Below, in pieces: positions 27,086 to 37,023 of a stretch of DNA of 64,000 nt; position 1 is the stretch's first letter; every line of letters starts with the position of its first letter. A model generated the notes under the pieces. It saw only the letters and a program-made list of their open reading frames with translations. It did no database searches and had not been told where the DNA came from. Source of the DNA: Saccharibacter sp. 17.LH.SD (GTDB lineage Bacteria; Pseudomonadota; Alphaproteobacteria; Acetobacterales; Acetobacteraceae); assembly GCF_009834805.1 (NCBI RefSeq), contig NZ_WVHO01000009.1, positions 64,501 through 128,500 of the forward strand. Reading direction: 5' to 3'. The translations under genes and the position numbers were made by a program.

Positions 27086-28588
27086 ATGAGGCGCGCGTTT
27101 CTTTTGACCATCTCTGGTTGTTTATTCTTAACATCCTGCATGGTTGGTCCTGATTATAAGCCTGATCATTTTCCGGTGCCGGACCATTTTACAAGTCAAC
27201 CACATCCGGCAACGAAAGAAGAAATTGCGGCTACTGAAGCGTCGTTAAAAGAGTGGTGGGCTAAGTTCCAAGATCCCGTTTTAAATTCATTGGTAGAACG
27301 GGCTATTAAAGGAAATTACGACCTCCAGGTCGCTTCACAACATATTTTGAGTGAACAGGCCTTAAGGCGCTTAGCCCAATCTGATTGGTATCCACAGTTG
27401 GATGCTAATGCCGGAGGGGGCGATAGTCGTTATTCAATTAATGTTGATAACTGGCCGATCCGTCCTGGTAACCCAGTGAACCATCCAGATGCTTCTGTTC
27501 TAACCTATGGAGCACGGGCGAATTGGGAGCTTGATGTGTTCGGGCGAATTGCCCGGCAAGTACAAGAGCGTAAACGAATCGTTGATGAATCAATTGAAGC
27601 ACGCCGGGGCGTCTTAGTTACGTTATTAAGTCAGCTTGTCGGTGATTATATTATTCTTCGGACTGTGCAGGAACGCTTGAACGTTACTGAGGATGCGATT
27701 CGCACGGCGCATGCAAGTACTCAATTGGTTGAAAGACTTTATACCAATGGTGTGGGCAATACATTAGCTATTGCTCAAGCAAGAGCTGAGGAACATGCTG
27801 AGAAAGCGCAACTGCCGCCTTTGCATGCACAACAAGAACGTATGATTCATGCCATTGCGATGCTGATGGGTGAAATGCCAGGGACGATAGAGCCAGAACT
27901 AGAAAAAAGGCATCCTTTGCCAAAGGTGCCAACTTTCCCAGCAACGATTCCTTCGATGGTTTTGGCTAATAGGCCTGATATCCGTGAAGCAGAGCGGCAT
28001 TATGCAGCAAGTATGGCGCGTATTGGTGTCGCAGTGGCTCAGCTTTATCCGAATTTTAGCATTCCATTAACATTTAATCCGAATGCTTCTGCCTTGTATC
28101 AGGCGTTCCAGGTTGGCGGTATGAGCTGGAACTTTATGATGATGATGTCTCTTCCAGTGCTACATGGTGGGAAATATGGTGCGCAGATTGCAGAAGCGCG
28201 TTCCCAAGCAGAAGCCAGCCGGTTGCAGTACCGTCAGACAGTACTGAATGCTTTCCGTGAAGTAGAAGATGGTCTTGATGATTGGCATCAAGACAATGAG
28301 ACGGTTAGCCAGCAATGGGCAGCAGCCAAAGAAGCAGGCTTAGCGCGTGAGCGAGCGCAGAAGCTCTTTACTGCGGGTTTGACAGGGTATTTGAATGTTT
28401 TGAACTCACAACAAACAGCCCTGAAAGTGCGAGACGATGCTGTTCGTGCAAGTGGACAAAGGCTGAACGATGCCGTTACACTCTATGTTGCCATGGGGGC
28501 TGGCTGGCAGGGGCGTGAGTTGACCGATACACGGTTGCCAATCGAGAAAAAAGGACAAAGCATGCTCATGAGGGCGTTTACGCGTTAG
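27086..28588 (+). CDS. Outer membrane efflux lipoprotein, NodT/TolC type
   Basis: Trimeric outer membrane channel. A lipoprotein signal ends at LTSC, with Cys 18 to be acylated, followed by MVGPDYKPD, the usual NodT start. Two TolC-type repeats follow, with LDVFGRIARQVQERKR, IAQARAEEHAEKAQLPPL and, in the second repeat, LANRPDIREAERHYAASMA and FREVEDGLDDWH. The 500-residue length is normal. With DUF1656 and HlyD proteins it forms an exporter lacking an inner-membrane permease in this window. Confidence 0.95.
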   Translation: MRRAFLLTISGCLFLTSCMVGPDYKPDHFPVPDHFTSQPHPATKEEIAATEASLKEWWAKFQDPVLNSLVERAIKGNYDLQVASQHILSEQALRRLAQSDWYPQLDANAGGGDSRYSINVDNWPIRPGNPVNHPDASVLTYGARANWELDVFGRIARQVQERKRIVDESIEARRGVLVTLLSQLVGDYIILRTVQERLNVTEDAIRTAHASTQLVERLYTNGVGNTLAIAQARAEEHAEKAQLPPLHAQQERMIHAIAMLMGEMPGTIEPELEKRHPLPKVPTFPATIPSMVLANRPDIREAERHYAASMARIGVAVAQLYPNFSIPLTFNPNASALYQAFQVGGMSWNFMMMMSLPVLHGGKYGAQIAEARSQAEASRLQYRQTVLNAFREVEDGLDDWHQDNETVSQQWAAAKEAGLARERAQKLFTAGLTGYLNVLNSQQTALKVRDDAVRASGQRLNDAVTLYVAMGAGWQGRELTDTRLPIEKKGQSMLMRAFTR

Positions 28589-28713
28589 TGATCAGGCCAT
28601 TCCTTTATAGTGTCTCTGTTTGAGAAGTGATTGAAGTTCTTAAATACTATCAGAGAGTATATTGACGTCATCTATAACGTGTCCCACATCATGATGTATA
28701 GGAGAAGCGTAAG

Positions 28714-28869
28714 ATGGAAGTGGAGCCACATTCTGCGAGGGAATTCTTAGAACCTAAAGTTGAGGAACTGTTTAAGCAGGCGGTTGCGGCGGGCTTCCCG
28801 CGAGATGAGGTTCTGGCCGTGCTGATTGATTTGTTAGATGACAGTAATTTAGGGGGCGTGGAGCAGTAA
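28714..28869 (+). CDS. Very small acidic protein upstream of the J-domain gene
   Basis: A 51-residue ORF that opens MEVEPHSAREFLEPKVEELF and ends GGVEQ. GGAG stands 9 bases before the ATG. The stop overlaps the next start (TAATG at 28867-28871), a strong sign of translational coupling. It is predicted to be mostly helical and acidic. No family is recognised. Its fixed place before a co-chaperone suggests a link to it, by inference. Confidence 0.72.
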   Translation: MEVEPHSAREFLEPKVEELFKQAVAAGFPRDEVLAVLIDLLDDSNLGGVEQ

Positions 28870-29774
28870 TGAGCGATCCGTATACGACTCTTGGTGTGAG
28901 TAAAACAGCTTCTGATCAAGAAATTCGCAGTGCTTATCGTCGTCTTGTAAAACAATATCATCCTGATCGGAATCCTGATGATCCAAAGGCGGAGGAGCGG
29001 TTTAAGGCCGTTGGTAAGGCCTATTCCATTATAGGGGATAAAGAGAAGCGCCAACGGTTTGATCGCGGTGAGATTGATGCGGATGGTCAAGAGCGTGCCC
29101 CCTTTGGCGCAGGAGGAGCCGGAGGATTCAGCGGCGGCTTTAGTGGGCAAGGAGGCTTCGAAGCTGACGATTTGGGTGATATTTTCTCAAGCATGTTCGG
29201 CGGTGGAGGAGGGTTCCGTGCTGGTGGCCAACCCCGAAGAGGTGGAGACCTACAGGGGGAGCTTCGTATCTCTTTTACGGAAGCTTTGTTGGGCACAAAG
29301 CGTGACGTTAGCTTAGGGGAAGGGCGTCATGTCAGTGTTAATATTCCGGCAGGGATTGAGGATGGGAAGACCCTGCGTTTGAAGGGGAAAGGCTCTCCTG
29401 GCCATCCGGGACGTGATGGCCGTCCGGGCCCGGCAGGAGATGTCCTTCTCAAAATATTTGTGGCGTCAGACCCTTACTATACCCGTGATGGACGTGATGT
29501 TCGTGTCACAGTAGATGTGGATTTGCGAACGGCTGTACTGGGTGGAAAGATCCATGTGCGCACGCCGAAGGGGACTGTTGCTGTTATGGTGAAGCCTCAT
29601 TCTGATAGTGGGACGACATTACGCTTGAAGGGGCGTGGTGTTGCCGCAACGAAGCAGCATGCCGCAGGGGATTTGTACGCGACATTGCGTGTTGTCATCG
29701 GAACTCCTGATGAGAAGTTAGAGGAATTCTTGCGTCAGCAGACGGTAGATGAAAATGTGGCTGGTGAGGGATAG
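28869..29774 (+). CDS. DnaJ-class co-chaperone, CbpA-like (no zinc finger)
   Basis: A 301-residue Hsp40. The J domain is at residues 1-70 with YHPDRNPDD (the HPD motif that stimulates DnaK), followed by a G/F-rich linker (AGGAGGFSGGFSGQGGF) and directly by the C-terminal client-binding domains (LQGELRISFTEALLGTKRDV, VNIPAGIEDGKTLRLKGKGS). The cysteine-rich zinc domain of true DnaJ is missing, so it is the CbpA/DjlA-independent type II-like class. Confidence 0.94.
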   Translation: MSDPYTTLGVSKTASDQEIRSAYRRLVKQYHPDRNPDDPKAEERFKAVGKAYSIIGDKEKRQRFDRGEIDADGQERAPFGAGGAGGFSGGFSGQGGFEADDLGDIFSSMFGGGGGFRAGGQPRRGGDLQGELRISFTEALLGTKRDVSLGEGRHVSVNIPAGIEDGKTLRLKGKGSPGHPGRDGRPGPAGDVLLKIFVASDPYYTRDGRDVRVTVDVDLRTAVLGGKIHVRTPKGTVAVMVKPHSDSGTTLRLKGRGVAATKQHAAGDLYATLRVVIGTPDEKLEEFLRQQTVDENVAGEG

Positions 29775-29780
29775 CGGTTT

Positions 29781-29942
29781 ATGGCCCAGTCTTCTACACG
29801 TTTAGCGGCATGGTGGCGGTGGTTTCGTCGTAGTTATTTGCCAAGTGCCTTCGTTGCAATTGTGTTTGTGTGTGTTTTATCGCTACTCAGTGTGTACGGA
29901 ATCATGGAGAAACACGGCTTTCATCTCGCTGGAGGCTGGTGA
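29781..29942 (+). CDS. Very small single-helix membrane protein after the J-domain gene
   Basis: A 53-residue ORF beginning MAQSSTRLAAWWRWFRRSYL, then a hydrophobic helix (SAFVAIVFVCVLSLLSVYG) and a short tail ending LAGGW. It starts 6 bases after the J-domain gene, with GAGGGATAG upstream as a ribosome binding site. The basic aromatic N-terminus predicts the N-in orientation. No family is recognised. Confidence 0.65.
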   Translation: MAQSSTRLAAWWRWFRRSYLPSAFVAIVFVCVLSLLSVYGIMEKHGFHLAGGW

Positions 29943-30000
29943 GGTCGTGTTTTATAGGAGGGCGGGTATGCTCTTCCTTTTGTGATGAGGGGGAGCGTCA

Positions 30001-31515
30001 TTGAGTAATGAAGTAGCGCGTTCATTGTCTTTTTTGCCAGCTCGTAGGCGGGCTTTTTCTGTCGTGTTCGCGATTGAGCTGTGGGAACGCTCTGGTTATT
30101 ACGGAATGCAAGCGGTTCTGACCCTTTTTATGGTCGAACACTTGCATATGTGTGATAGCGATGTGAACGACATGCAAGGCGCGCTGGGTTGGCTTATTTA
30201 CGCTCTTCCTGTGTTAGGCGGGGTGATCGGTGATCGGCTCCTGGGGATACGCCCCACTTTAGTATGCGGAGCGATAGGTCTTACAATAGGTTATTTTACA
30301 TTGGCATTGTCTTTGACAATGCCAATTGTGTTTTTACCTTCTTTGGCCTTAATTGCGCTTGCAAATGGTCTTTTTAAGCCTAACGCTGGTGCTCTGGTGA
30401 GGCAGATTTATGCGGGTGATGGGGCCGCTCTCGATGCGGCTTTTACGCTGTATTACATGTCTGTAAATGTGGGCTCCACGTTCTCCATGCTCTTGATGCC
30501 ATGGTTGCAGCAGCGTTTTGGCCCTATGATTGCCTTTATGGTATGTGGGTTTGGCCTTCTTATAGGCGTAATCTATTATAAATTTCGTTCATACTGGTTA
30601 GACAATTTTTTTTCTGAATATCGCCTTAAAGAAAGCGTTGGTTTCGAGTCCCCGGAAAATGGGAAGCGATTATGGGGGGGGCTGGGGTTAGGTTTCTTGG
30701 TCACCTGGGGAGCGGCTACAACGGCGCTCCGGCATATTGCTCTTATGCACTTTGTTGTGGTGTTGGCGATCATAGGTTTACTCCTTCTATGGTACGTGAT
30801 TTATCGTCGCGCTGCCGTCTATGAGCGTGCGGGTTTATTATTGAGTTATATCTTAAGTTTGCAGACGATGGCTTATCTGGTTTTTTACCAGCAGCAGCAA
30901 AGTTCATTGACCCTTTTTGCTCTACGTGCCGTGTCAGGTGCTTATAAATTGGGGAGATGGACGTTATTTTCGATGTCGGCTGGCCAATTTCAGGCGCTTA
31001 ATCCCATTTGGATTATGGTGTTGAGTCCGCTTTTAGCATGGTTATATCAACGCGAAGCGCGCACGGGGCGTGAAATTATGTTTCCTCTCAAAATATTGGG
31101 AGGGTATGTATGTGTCGGATTGGCCTGTTTATTATTATGGCAAGCCTCTTCAAGGGCATCGGGGCTGATATCGCCATGGGTTATGGTTGCAAGTTATGGT
31201 GCAATGTCTCTGGGGGAGCTTCTCACAATGGGGCTAGGTCTAGCGATCATTGCTCGTTATGCTCCCATGCGGGTTAGTGCGCTCCTCATGGGGAGTATGT
31301 ATTTCCTATGGAGTGTTGGGATGTATGGTGGGGGGATGGTTGCCAATTTAGCGGCTATGCCAGTGAATGAAATTCATGAGGCTCATCAAGCATTTTTTTA
31401 TGCTCCGCTCTTTCGAAATCTTTTTTTAAGTGCCGGTGCGCTATGCATTGTCGTACTGGTTTTTCTTCCGTTAATAAAACGTTTAGACGTCCAGCATCGG
31501 GCAAGTGTAAGATGA
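30001..31515 (+). CDS. POT-family proton-dependent oligopeptide transporter
   Basis: Inner-membrane di/tripeptide:H+ symporter of the MFS. The family hallmark ELWERSGYYGMQAVL (ExxER in helix 1) is at about residues 26-40, followed by a PTR2-type segment PVLGGVIGDRLLGIRPTLVCG and ANGLFKPNAGALV. About 12 to 14 membrane helices span 504 residues. The TTG start at 30001 is preferred because GGGGGAG stands just upstream. Confidence 0.93.
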   Translation: MSNEVARSLSFLPARRRAFSVVFAIELWERSGYYGMQAVLTLFMVEHLHMCDSDVNDMQGALGWLIYALPVLGGVIGDRLLGIRPTLVCGAIGLTIGYFTLALSLTMPIVFLPSLALIALANGLFKPNAGALVRQIYAGDGAALDAAFTLYYMSVNVGSTFSMLLMPWLQQRFGPMIAFMVCGFGLLIGVIYYKFRSYWLDNFFSEYRLKESVGFESPENGKRLWGGLGLGFLVTWGAATTALRHIALMHFVVVLAIIGLLLLWYVIYRRAAVYERAGLLLSYILSLQTMAYLVFYQQQQSSLTLFALRAVSGAYKLGRWTLFSMSAGQFQALNPIWIMVLSPLLAWLYQREARTGREIMFPLKILGGYVCVGLACLLLWQASSRASGLISPWVMVASYGAMSLGELLTMGLGLAIIARYAPMRVSALLMGSMYFLWSVGMYGGGMVANLAAMPVNEIHEAHQAFFYAPLFRNLFLSAGALCIVVLVFLPLIKRLDVQHRASVR

Positions 31516-31632
31516 TGATTTTAAGGTGTGTTTCTAGATACAAGGACGGCGTTGAAGCGAAATCATTTCGTGTGAGTCCTGTAAGGTATTGGTTACAACT
31601 AGTTGAAACAAATCACGAAGAGCAGCACTTTC

Positions 31633-33192
31633 ATGAATGTTAACTGGCATAAAATGGTTGGACGGGTTGGTCTCGTTTCACTCGTGTGTTTTGGTCATGC
31701 TGTGGCGCAGGATACAGACCTTTCTGATGGACAGGACAGGCTGCATTTGACAAAGGCTCAGCGTGCGTCAGTGTTGCAACCTTATCGGCCAATGGATGGT
31801 TCGCAGTCTTCTGGAAGTTTTATTCCCAAGAATAATCTTCCTATTCCGGGCGATCCTTTGGCGCCGTACCCAGGAAGCAAGGCGGCACCACACCAAAAGC
31901 AAACAGGTTTTTTTCCAAATAGTTTTCAGGATTGGTTACAACAAGACAGCGTTTTTGGAGATCCTTACGGCTGGCGCTCTTACCTGCAGGATCATGGTGT
32001 GACCTTTGGTGGCCGATATTTCTCGGAGACGGCGGGGAACCCTGTGGGAGGCAAATCTAAATCTACGCGTTATGCAGACGAAATTGCATTTAGTATTGAT
32101 TTTAATTTAAAAAAATTAACAGGCTTATCAATCGGTATTCTCCACTTTATGACGACGGCTCGTCAAGGTGCGGGGATCGGTCAGACCTTACCTGCTGTTG
32201 ATAGTCCACAAGAAATTTTTGGTTCAGGTGAGACGATGCGCCTCACGAGGCTTTCGTGGGAAATGCCGTGGAACCGTTATGTTAGTACAGAAGTGGGTGA
32301 AATCAATACAGAGAACGATTTTGAAGCGTCCTCCACCTATTGGGGAGCAAACTTATACTGCCAATTCCAGAATAACGGTATCTGCGGTATGCCGCAGTCT
32401 ATCGCTATGAACTCTGGATATGGGTATTACCCTACGGCTCACCCGGGGGCATGGGTTAAGTTTTATCCTGCTGGTAACGATCATTATCAGATCCAATTTG
32501 GGGCTTACAGTGTCGAGCCCAATATTTCAGCCGTGCGGAATGGTTGGAGATTGGGAGTACATCAGGCGACGGGTACGTTCCTTCCATTTCAATTGGGATG
32601 GCACCAAGGCGGGAAGGATGATTATAGTGGCCCCTTACAGACGAACGTTCATATAGGTGGGTATTGGGATACGTCTGAGGTAAAAAATGTTTATTCCCAG
32701 CTCAGTTCCTATGGGGTGCCTGCCCAGCTAGCTCAGGAAGCGCAGGTTTCGAAGGTAAGGGGTCGTTTTGGTGGATGGGTCCAGGTGGACCGTATGTTGG
32801 AACGTGATGAAAATGATCCGCGCCGTTCAACCGCTTTTTTTGGGTCTTTCACATGGGGAGACCCACGAACAGCGGTTGCTCCTTATTTTATGACGCTTGG
32901 CGTGGTTAGGAAGGGGACCTTTGCCGGTCGCCCAGATGATACGATTGCTCTGGGTATGAAAACGATTTGGATCAATGAGAAACTAACAAAATGGGCCAGA
33001 AATAAGCAAAATGCAGGGGCTATGGGGGTTTATAAACCAAGCTCAGAAACGGCACTGGAGCTTAACTATGGGTGCCGTTTGGCCCGGTGGCTCTTAATAC
33101 GTCCGGGTGCGCAATATATCTGGAGTCCAGGAGCTACAAATCGTTACAAGAATGCTTTGCTTCTTGATCTGCAGGCCAGTGTGACGTTCTAA
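31633..33192 (+). CDS. oprB: OprB-family carbohydrate-selective porin
   Basis: Outer membrane barrel for sugar uptake. From ATG 31633 the signal peptide (MVGRVGLVSLVCFGHAVAQ) would be cut after AVA. The mature part has a proline-rich linker, then the OprB pattern GVTFGGRYFSETAGNPVGG, a long set of alternating barrel strands, ALELNYGCRLARWLLIRPGAQYIW and the C-terminal strand LLLDLQASVTF ending in Phe, as outer membrane proteins do. An upstream in-frame TTG at 31603 seems less likely. Confidence 0.92.
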   Translation: MNVNWHKMVGRVGLVSLVCFGHAVAQDTDLSDGQDRLHLTKAQRASVLQPYRPMDGSQSSGSFIPKNNLPIPGDPLAPYPGSKAAPHQKQTGFFPNSFQDWLQQDSVFGDPYGWRSYLQDHGVTFGGRYFSETAGNPVGGKSKSTRYADEIAFSIDFNLKKLTGLSIGILHFMTTARQGAGIGQTLPAVDSPQEIFGSGETMRLTRLSWEMPWNRYVSTEVGEINTENDFEASSTYWGANLYCQFQNNGICGMPQSIAMNSGYGYYPTAHPGAWVKFYPAGNDHYQIQFGAYSVEPNISAVRNGWRLGVHQATGTFLPFQLGWHQGGKDDYSGPLQTNVHIGGYWDTSEVKNVYSQLSSYGVPAQLAQEAQVSKVRGRFGGWVQVDRMLERDENDPRRSTAFFGSFTWGDPRTAVAPYFMTLGVVRKGTFAGRPDDTIALGMKTIWINEKLTKWARNKQNAGAMGVYKPSSETALELNYGCRLARWLLIRPGAQYIWSPGATNRYKNALLLDLQASVTF

Positions 33193-33216
33193 TATAACTT
33201 TGAGGGAGTGAGGTAA

Positions 33217-34473
33217 ATGCGTTTTTTCTCCGCAGGGTTCCCGAGATCGGTGTACGTGGGCGCATTTTCCTTTCTTCTTTCTGGCTGGACCTCGGTGCAT
33301 GCGGAGGATGTAAAAAAAACGGCAGCGGAACAAAATTGGTTTTCCGATATCGATGTTGGCTTTTTAGTTGAAGGCGGTGCGATGGGAAATAGCGGCCATC
33401 CGCGCAATGGGATGAATTTTGGCCAGCTGTTGCCGTCGCGGAGTGGCCAGCCGACGCTTGATCAGATTGCGATTACGCTCACAAAGCCTGTTGACCCTAT
33501 TGGTGGCGGATATGGTTTGGGAGTAAATTTGCAGCTCCTTTATGGATCAGATTCACGTTCCTACGTTATTTCAGGTATTTCAGACCGGTGGCTGAATAAC
33601 CGTAATCAGATCACGCCGACTGTTGCAAATATTGCCTTGCACATGCCTTGGCTGACGCACGAAGGGTTGGATGCTCAGGTTGGTATTTTCCCATCCCCCA
33701 TGGGCGTTGAGGTGCTTAATCCAACGGCACGTGCGTTCTATACGCTGTCGTACACAGCCCAATATTCTAACCCGTTTGAGCATGTAGGCGCTTTGTTTCA
33801 ATGGCATTTGAATAAGCATTATACGGCTATTTTTGGCATTGATGCGGGTAATCAAATGTCCTTTGGAAAGGGGAATAATAATGGTGAGCCAGCCGGGTAT
33901 GTTGGCTTTAGCGGGAGCTCGCTTTTCGGTGGTGCTCTGTCGTTCACGTATCTTTTGAGAGTTGGGCCGGAAGATGCACGTCGCTCTTTGGGGGCGGTAC
34001 GGGCACATTCTGCACAGCGTTTTTGGAATGATCTCAATGCAACGTGGCAAATTTCACCGAAATGGAGCCTTACGGGGGAATTTACCCAGGTGCATGATGA
34101 GGGAATGCATGCTGATACATGGAGTGGTGTTGTATGGGGTGGGTATGCTGCAACATCCACGTTGACTCTTAATGTGCGTGGAGAAGTCTATCGCGACAGT
34201 ACGGGCCAAATGGTGGTGCAATATCCTGATAATGAAGGTTATGCTCACGCTTTGTTAGGGTTGCCAGCACGCACTTATACGGCACCACCAACGACATATG
34301 GGGATCTTTCCTTCAATGCTGTGTGGCGTCCCAATGTCGGGCATCATATCAAAATCTTTCAGGTTCGCCCGGAGATTCGGTTTGATCGTGCCCTTAATGG
34401 GACACGTCCCTTTTCGGATTTTGACCGTCGAGGGCGCATCCTCTTTGGAGGGGATGTGACAGTAGGATTCTAA
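33217..34473 (+). CDS. Outer membrane beta-barrel protein (BBP2/OmpL-like porin)
   Basis: A 418-residue exported protein. The signal peptide ends at SVHA/ED. The body matches the putative beta-barrel porin-2 type: GFLVEGGAMGNSG, GLGVNLQLLYGSDSR, MPWLTHEGLDAQVGIFPSPM and YSNPFEHVGALFQW, with a C-terminal strand ending DVTVGF. GAGGTAA precedes the ATG. It lies 24 bases after oprB and probably shares its transcript. The substrate is unknown. Confidence 0.85.
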   Translation: MRFFSAGFPRSVYVGAFSFLLSGWTSVHAEDVKKTAAEQNWFSDIDVGFLVEGGAMGNSGHPRNGMNFGQLLPSRSGQPTLDQIAITLTKPVDPIGGGYGLGVNLQLLYGSDSRSYVISGISDRWLNNRNQITPTVANIALHMPWLTHEGLDAQVGIFPSPMGVEVLNPTARAFYTLSYTAQYSNPFEHVGALFQWHLNKHYTAIFGIDAGNQMSFGKGNNNGEPAGYVGFSGSSLFGGALSFTYLLRVGPEDARRSLGAVRAHSAQRFWNDLNATWQISPKWSLTGEFTQVHDEGMHADTWSGVVWGGYAATSTLTLNVRGEVYRDSTGQMVVQYPDNEGYAHALLGLPARTYTAPPTTYGDLSFNAVWRPNVGHHIKIFQVRPEIRFDRALNGTRPFSDFDRRGRILFGGDVTVGF

Positions 34474-34482
34474 CGGCGTCAG

Positions 34483-34971
34483 CTAACCACGACCTCGATA
34501 GCCAGGGACTTCTTGGGCTGGAATCCATACATCTGTTGGTGGCGTGTTGCTTTGCCAAAAAACATCAATGGGGATTCCACCGCGTGGATACCAATAGGCA
34601 CCGATTCTCAGCCATTCAGGGTCAAGGAGCTCAACAAGGCGTGAGGCGATTGTCACAGAACAATCTTCGTGGAATGCGCCATGATTGCGAAAACTGGTGA
34701 GATAGAGTTTGAGAGATTTGCTCTCAACAATCCAGCCACGCGGGATATAATCAATAACGATATGAGCAAAATCGGGCTGACCTGTAACAGGGCAAAGAGA
34801 CGTAAATTCTGGCGCTGTAAAGCGAACGACATAGCGTTTTCCAGGGTGAGGAGCCGGGACCCGCTCTAGGATAGCTTCCTCGGGAGAATGGGGCTGTGCT
34901 GTTTGACGTCCGAGCTGGCTAAGAGCGTCTGTTCCTGGTGCAGATGGACCGGGTGGATGGGGGTTAGACAT
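34483..34971 (-). CDS. queF: NADPH-dependent 7-cyano-7-deazaguanine reductase QueF
   Basis: Reduces preQ0 to preQ1 in queuosine synthesis. The 162-residue unimodular (YkvM-type) form shows the nucleophile Cys 60 in [15 protein letters not shown], the substrate-binding [20 protein letters not shown] and the C-terminal [16 protein letters not shown] 34971 is chosen because GGAGA stands seven bases before it; a longer in-frame start at 35049 adds a non-homologous stretch. It is convergent with the porin gene, with a nine-base gap. Confidence 0.95.
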   Translation of the reverse strand: MSNPHPPGPSAPGTDALSQLGRQTAQPHSPEEAILERVPAPHPGKRYVVRFTAPEFTSLCPVTGQPDFAHIVIDYIPRGWIVESKSLKLYLTSFRNHGAFHEDCSVTIASRLVELLDPEWLRIGAYWYPRGGIPIDVFWQSNTPPTDVWIPAQEVPGYRGRG

Positions 34972-35083
34972 TAAATTTCTCCTGTAGGTTGTGAGAATTA
35001 TAGGGAAGGGATTTGCAAAAAAGAAAGATTCAGTGCAGAAGACCCTCACTCTTTATTAACCTATCGTCCCCTGGAAGATCGCC

Positions 35084-36904
35084 ATGGACATTCGTAACAT
35101 CGCTATTATCGCCCATGTCGATCATGGGAAAACAACGCTGGTAGACCAGCTCCTCCAGCAATCAGGTTCGTTCCGCGAAAATCAGCACGTTGATGAACGT
35201 GCGATGGACAGCAACGACCTAGAGCGTGAGCGCGGGATCACCATTCTCGCAAAATGCACCTCCGTGGTGTGGAAGAACACGCGTATTAATATCATTGATA
35301 CACCAGGTCACGCCGATTTCGGTGGTGAGGTTGAGCGTATTCTGAGCATGGTTGACGGGGCGGTTATCCTCGTTGACGCAGCAGAAGGGGCCCTCCCTCA
35401 GACGAAGTTTGTGCTCGGGAAAGCTCTTGCTCGCGGCATTCGCCCTATCGTGGTGGTGAATAAGATTGACCGCGGTGACGCGCGTCCTGATGAAGTGCAT
35501 AACGAGATCTTTGATCTTTTTGCATCATTGGATGCGAATGATGAACAGCTTGATTTCCCGATGCTCTATGCGTCTGGACGTCAGGGCTGGGCTGATACGG
35601 AACTCGAAGGGCCACGGAAAGATCTGTCTCCGCTGTTTGATTTGGTTGTTCGGCATGTGCCAAGCCCAGGGCTTGATGAAAACAAGCCGTTCGCTATGGT
35701 GTCTACCATCCTCGAAAGTGATAACTTCCTTGGTCGTATTCTGACCGGTCGTATTGAGCAGGGTCGTCTGCAGGTTAATTCGCCAGTGCGTGCGATTCGT
35801 CGGGATGGCACGATTGTTGAATCCGGTCGTATTACGAAGCTTCTTTCTTTCCGTGGTCTGGACCGTGTGGCCGTCGAAGAAGCAAAGGCTGGTGACATTG
35901 TAGCAATCGCGGGTCTGTCTGAAGCGACGATCCCTGATACAATCGCTGATCCTTCCATCGGTGAGCCGCTGCCTTCAACACCGGTTGATCCTCCAACCTT
36001 GTCGATGACCTTCCGTATCAACGATGGCCCGATGGGTGGTCGTGAAGGGAAGAAGGTTACGTCGCGTCAGATTCGTGATCGCCTCTTCAAAGAAATTGAA
36101 GGGAATGTTGCGATTAAGGTCACAGAGAGCCCTGAGAGTGAAGCGTTCGAGGTTGCCGGACGTGGTGAGCTTCAGCTCGGTGTGTTGATTGAGACCATGC
36201 GTCGTGAGGGTTTTGAGCTGACAATCGGGCGCCCGCGCGTTTTGTTCCGTGAGAACCCAGAGACAGGTGAGCGTGAAGAGCCATATGAAGAGGTCATCGT
36301 TGATGTCGACGAGCCTTATTCTGGCGTCGTGGTTGAGAAGATGTCCTTGCGTAAGGGGATGATGCAGGACATGCGCCCTTCCGGTGGTGATAAGGTGCGT
36401 CTCAGCTTCTTGATTCCATCACGTGGTCTTATTGGTTATCATGGCGAGTTCCTGACCGATACGCGCGGCTCTGGCTTGATGAACCGTTTGTTCCACTCTT
36501 ATCAGCCTTATGCGGGTACGATTGAGGGACGTCGGAATGGTTCCTTGATTTCAGCTGAAGATGGCAATACAACGGCTTATGCTCTGTTCTCTTTGCAGGA
36601 TCGTGGAACGTTGTTCGTCGATGCTGGAGAGAAAGTATATACCGGGATGATCATCGGTGAACATTCTCGTGAAAATGACCTAGAGGTGAATGCGGTTCGT
36701 GAAAAGAAACTCACGAATATGCGTGCAGCGGGTAAAGATGATGCGTTGCTCCTGATCCCACCTCGTAAAATGAGCTTAGAGCAGGCCATTTCTTACATTG
36801 AGGATGATGAATTGGTGGAAGTAACGCCTTCAGCCATTCGCCTCCGTAAGCGGTATTTGGACCCACATGAGCGCAAGCGCGCAGCGCGTGGGAAAAAGGA
36901 CTGA
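35084..36904 (+). CDS. typA: Ribosome-associated GTPase TypA/BipA
   Basis: Translational GTPase needed under stress and cold and for 50S assembly. The G domain has [29 protein letters not shown] and [14 protein letters not shown]. Domain II and an EF-G-like domain III follow, then the BipA-specific C-terminal domain with [17 protein letters not shown] and the [20 protein letters not shown] block. The 606-residue length is standard. An intrinsic terminator follows the stop. Confidence 0.98.
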   Translation: MDIRNIAIIAHVDHGKTTLVDQLLQQSGSFRENQHVDERAMDSNDLERERGITILAKCTSVVWKNTRINIIDTPGHADFGGEVERILSMVDGAVILVDAAEGALPQTKFVLGKALARGIRPIVVVNKIDRGDARPDEVHNEIFDLFASLDANDEQLDFPMLYASGRQGWADTELEGPRKDLSPLFDLVVRHVPSPGLDENKPFAMVSTILESDNFLGRILTGRIEQGRLQVNSPVRAIRRDGTIVESGRITKLLSFRGLDRVAVEEAKAGDIVAIAGLSEATIPDTIADPSIGEPLPSTPVDPPTLSMTFRINDGPMGGREGKKVTSRQIRDRLFKEIEGNVAIKVTESPESEAFEVAGRGELQLGVLIETMRREGFELTIGRPRVLFRENPETGEREEPYEEVIVDVDEPYSGVVVEKMSLRKGMMQDMRPSGGDKVRLSFLIPSRGLIGYHGEFLTDTRGSGLMNRLFHSYQPYAGTIEGRRNGSLISAEDGNTTAYALFSLQDRGTLFVDAGEKVYTGMIIGEHSRENDLEVNAVREKKLTNMRAAGKDDALLLIPPRKMSLEQAISYIEDDELVEVTPSAIRLRKRYLDPHERKRAARGKKD

Positions 36905-36909
36905 TTGTG

Positions 36910-36940
36910 AAAAGGCCGGGTAAATCCCCGGCCTTTTTTC
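36910..36940 (+). terminator. Intrinsic terminator after typA
   Basis: AAAAGGCCGGG (36910-36920) pairs with CCCGGCCTTTT, whose T run continues for six bases; the loop is six bases long. Confidence 0.92.
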
Positions 36941-37023
36941 TTAGTGGTGTCTTGGGGGCATGATGATGCCTTCGTTATAATTCATTGAAATATAGGTTTG
37001 GATTCGTTTGAGGGAGATGAGAG

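Noticed and set aside
33580-34050. A 156-codon open frame antisense to the BBP2 porin gene
   Set aside because: Shadow of a clear coding region with signal peptide and barrel strands on the other strand.
34972-35083. preQ1 riboswitch before queF
   Set aside because: The short leader shows a plain ribosome binding site and no pseudoknot-type structure that I can recognise.
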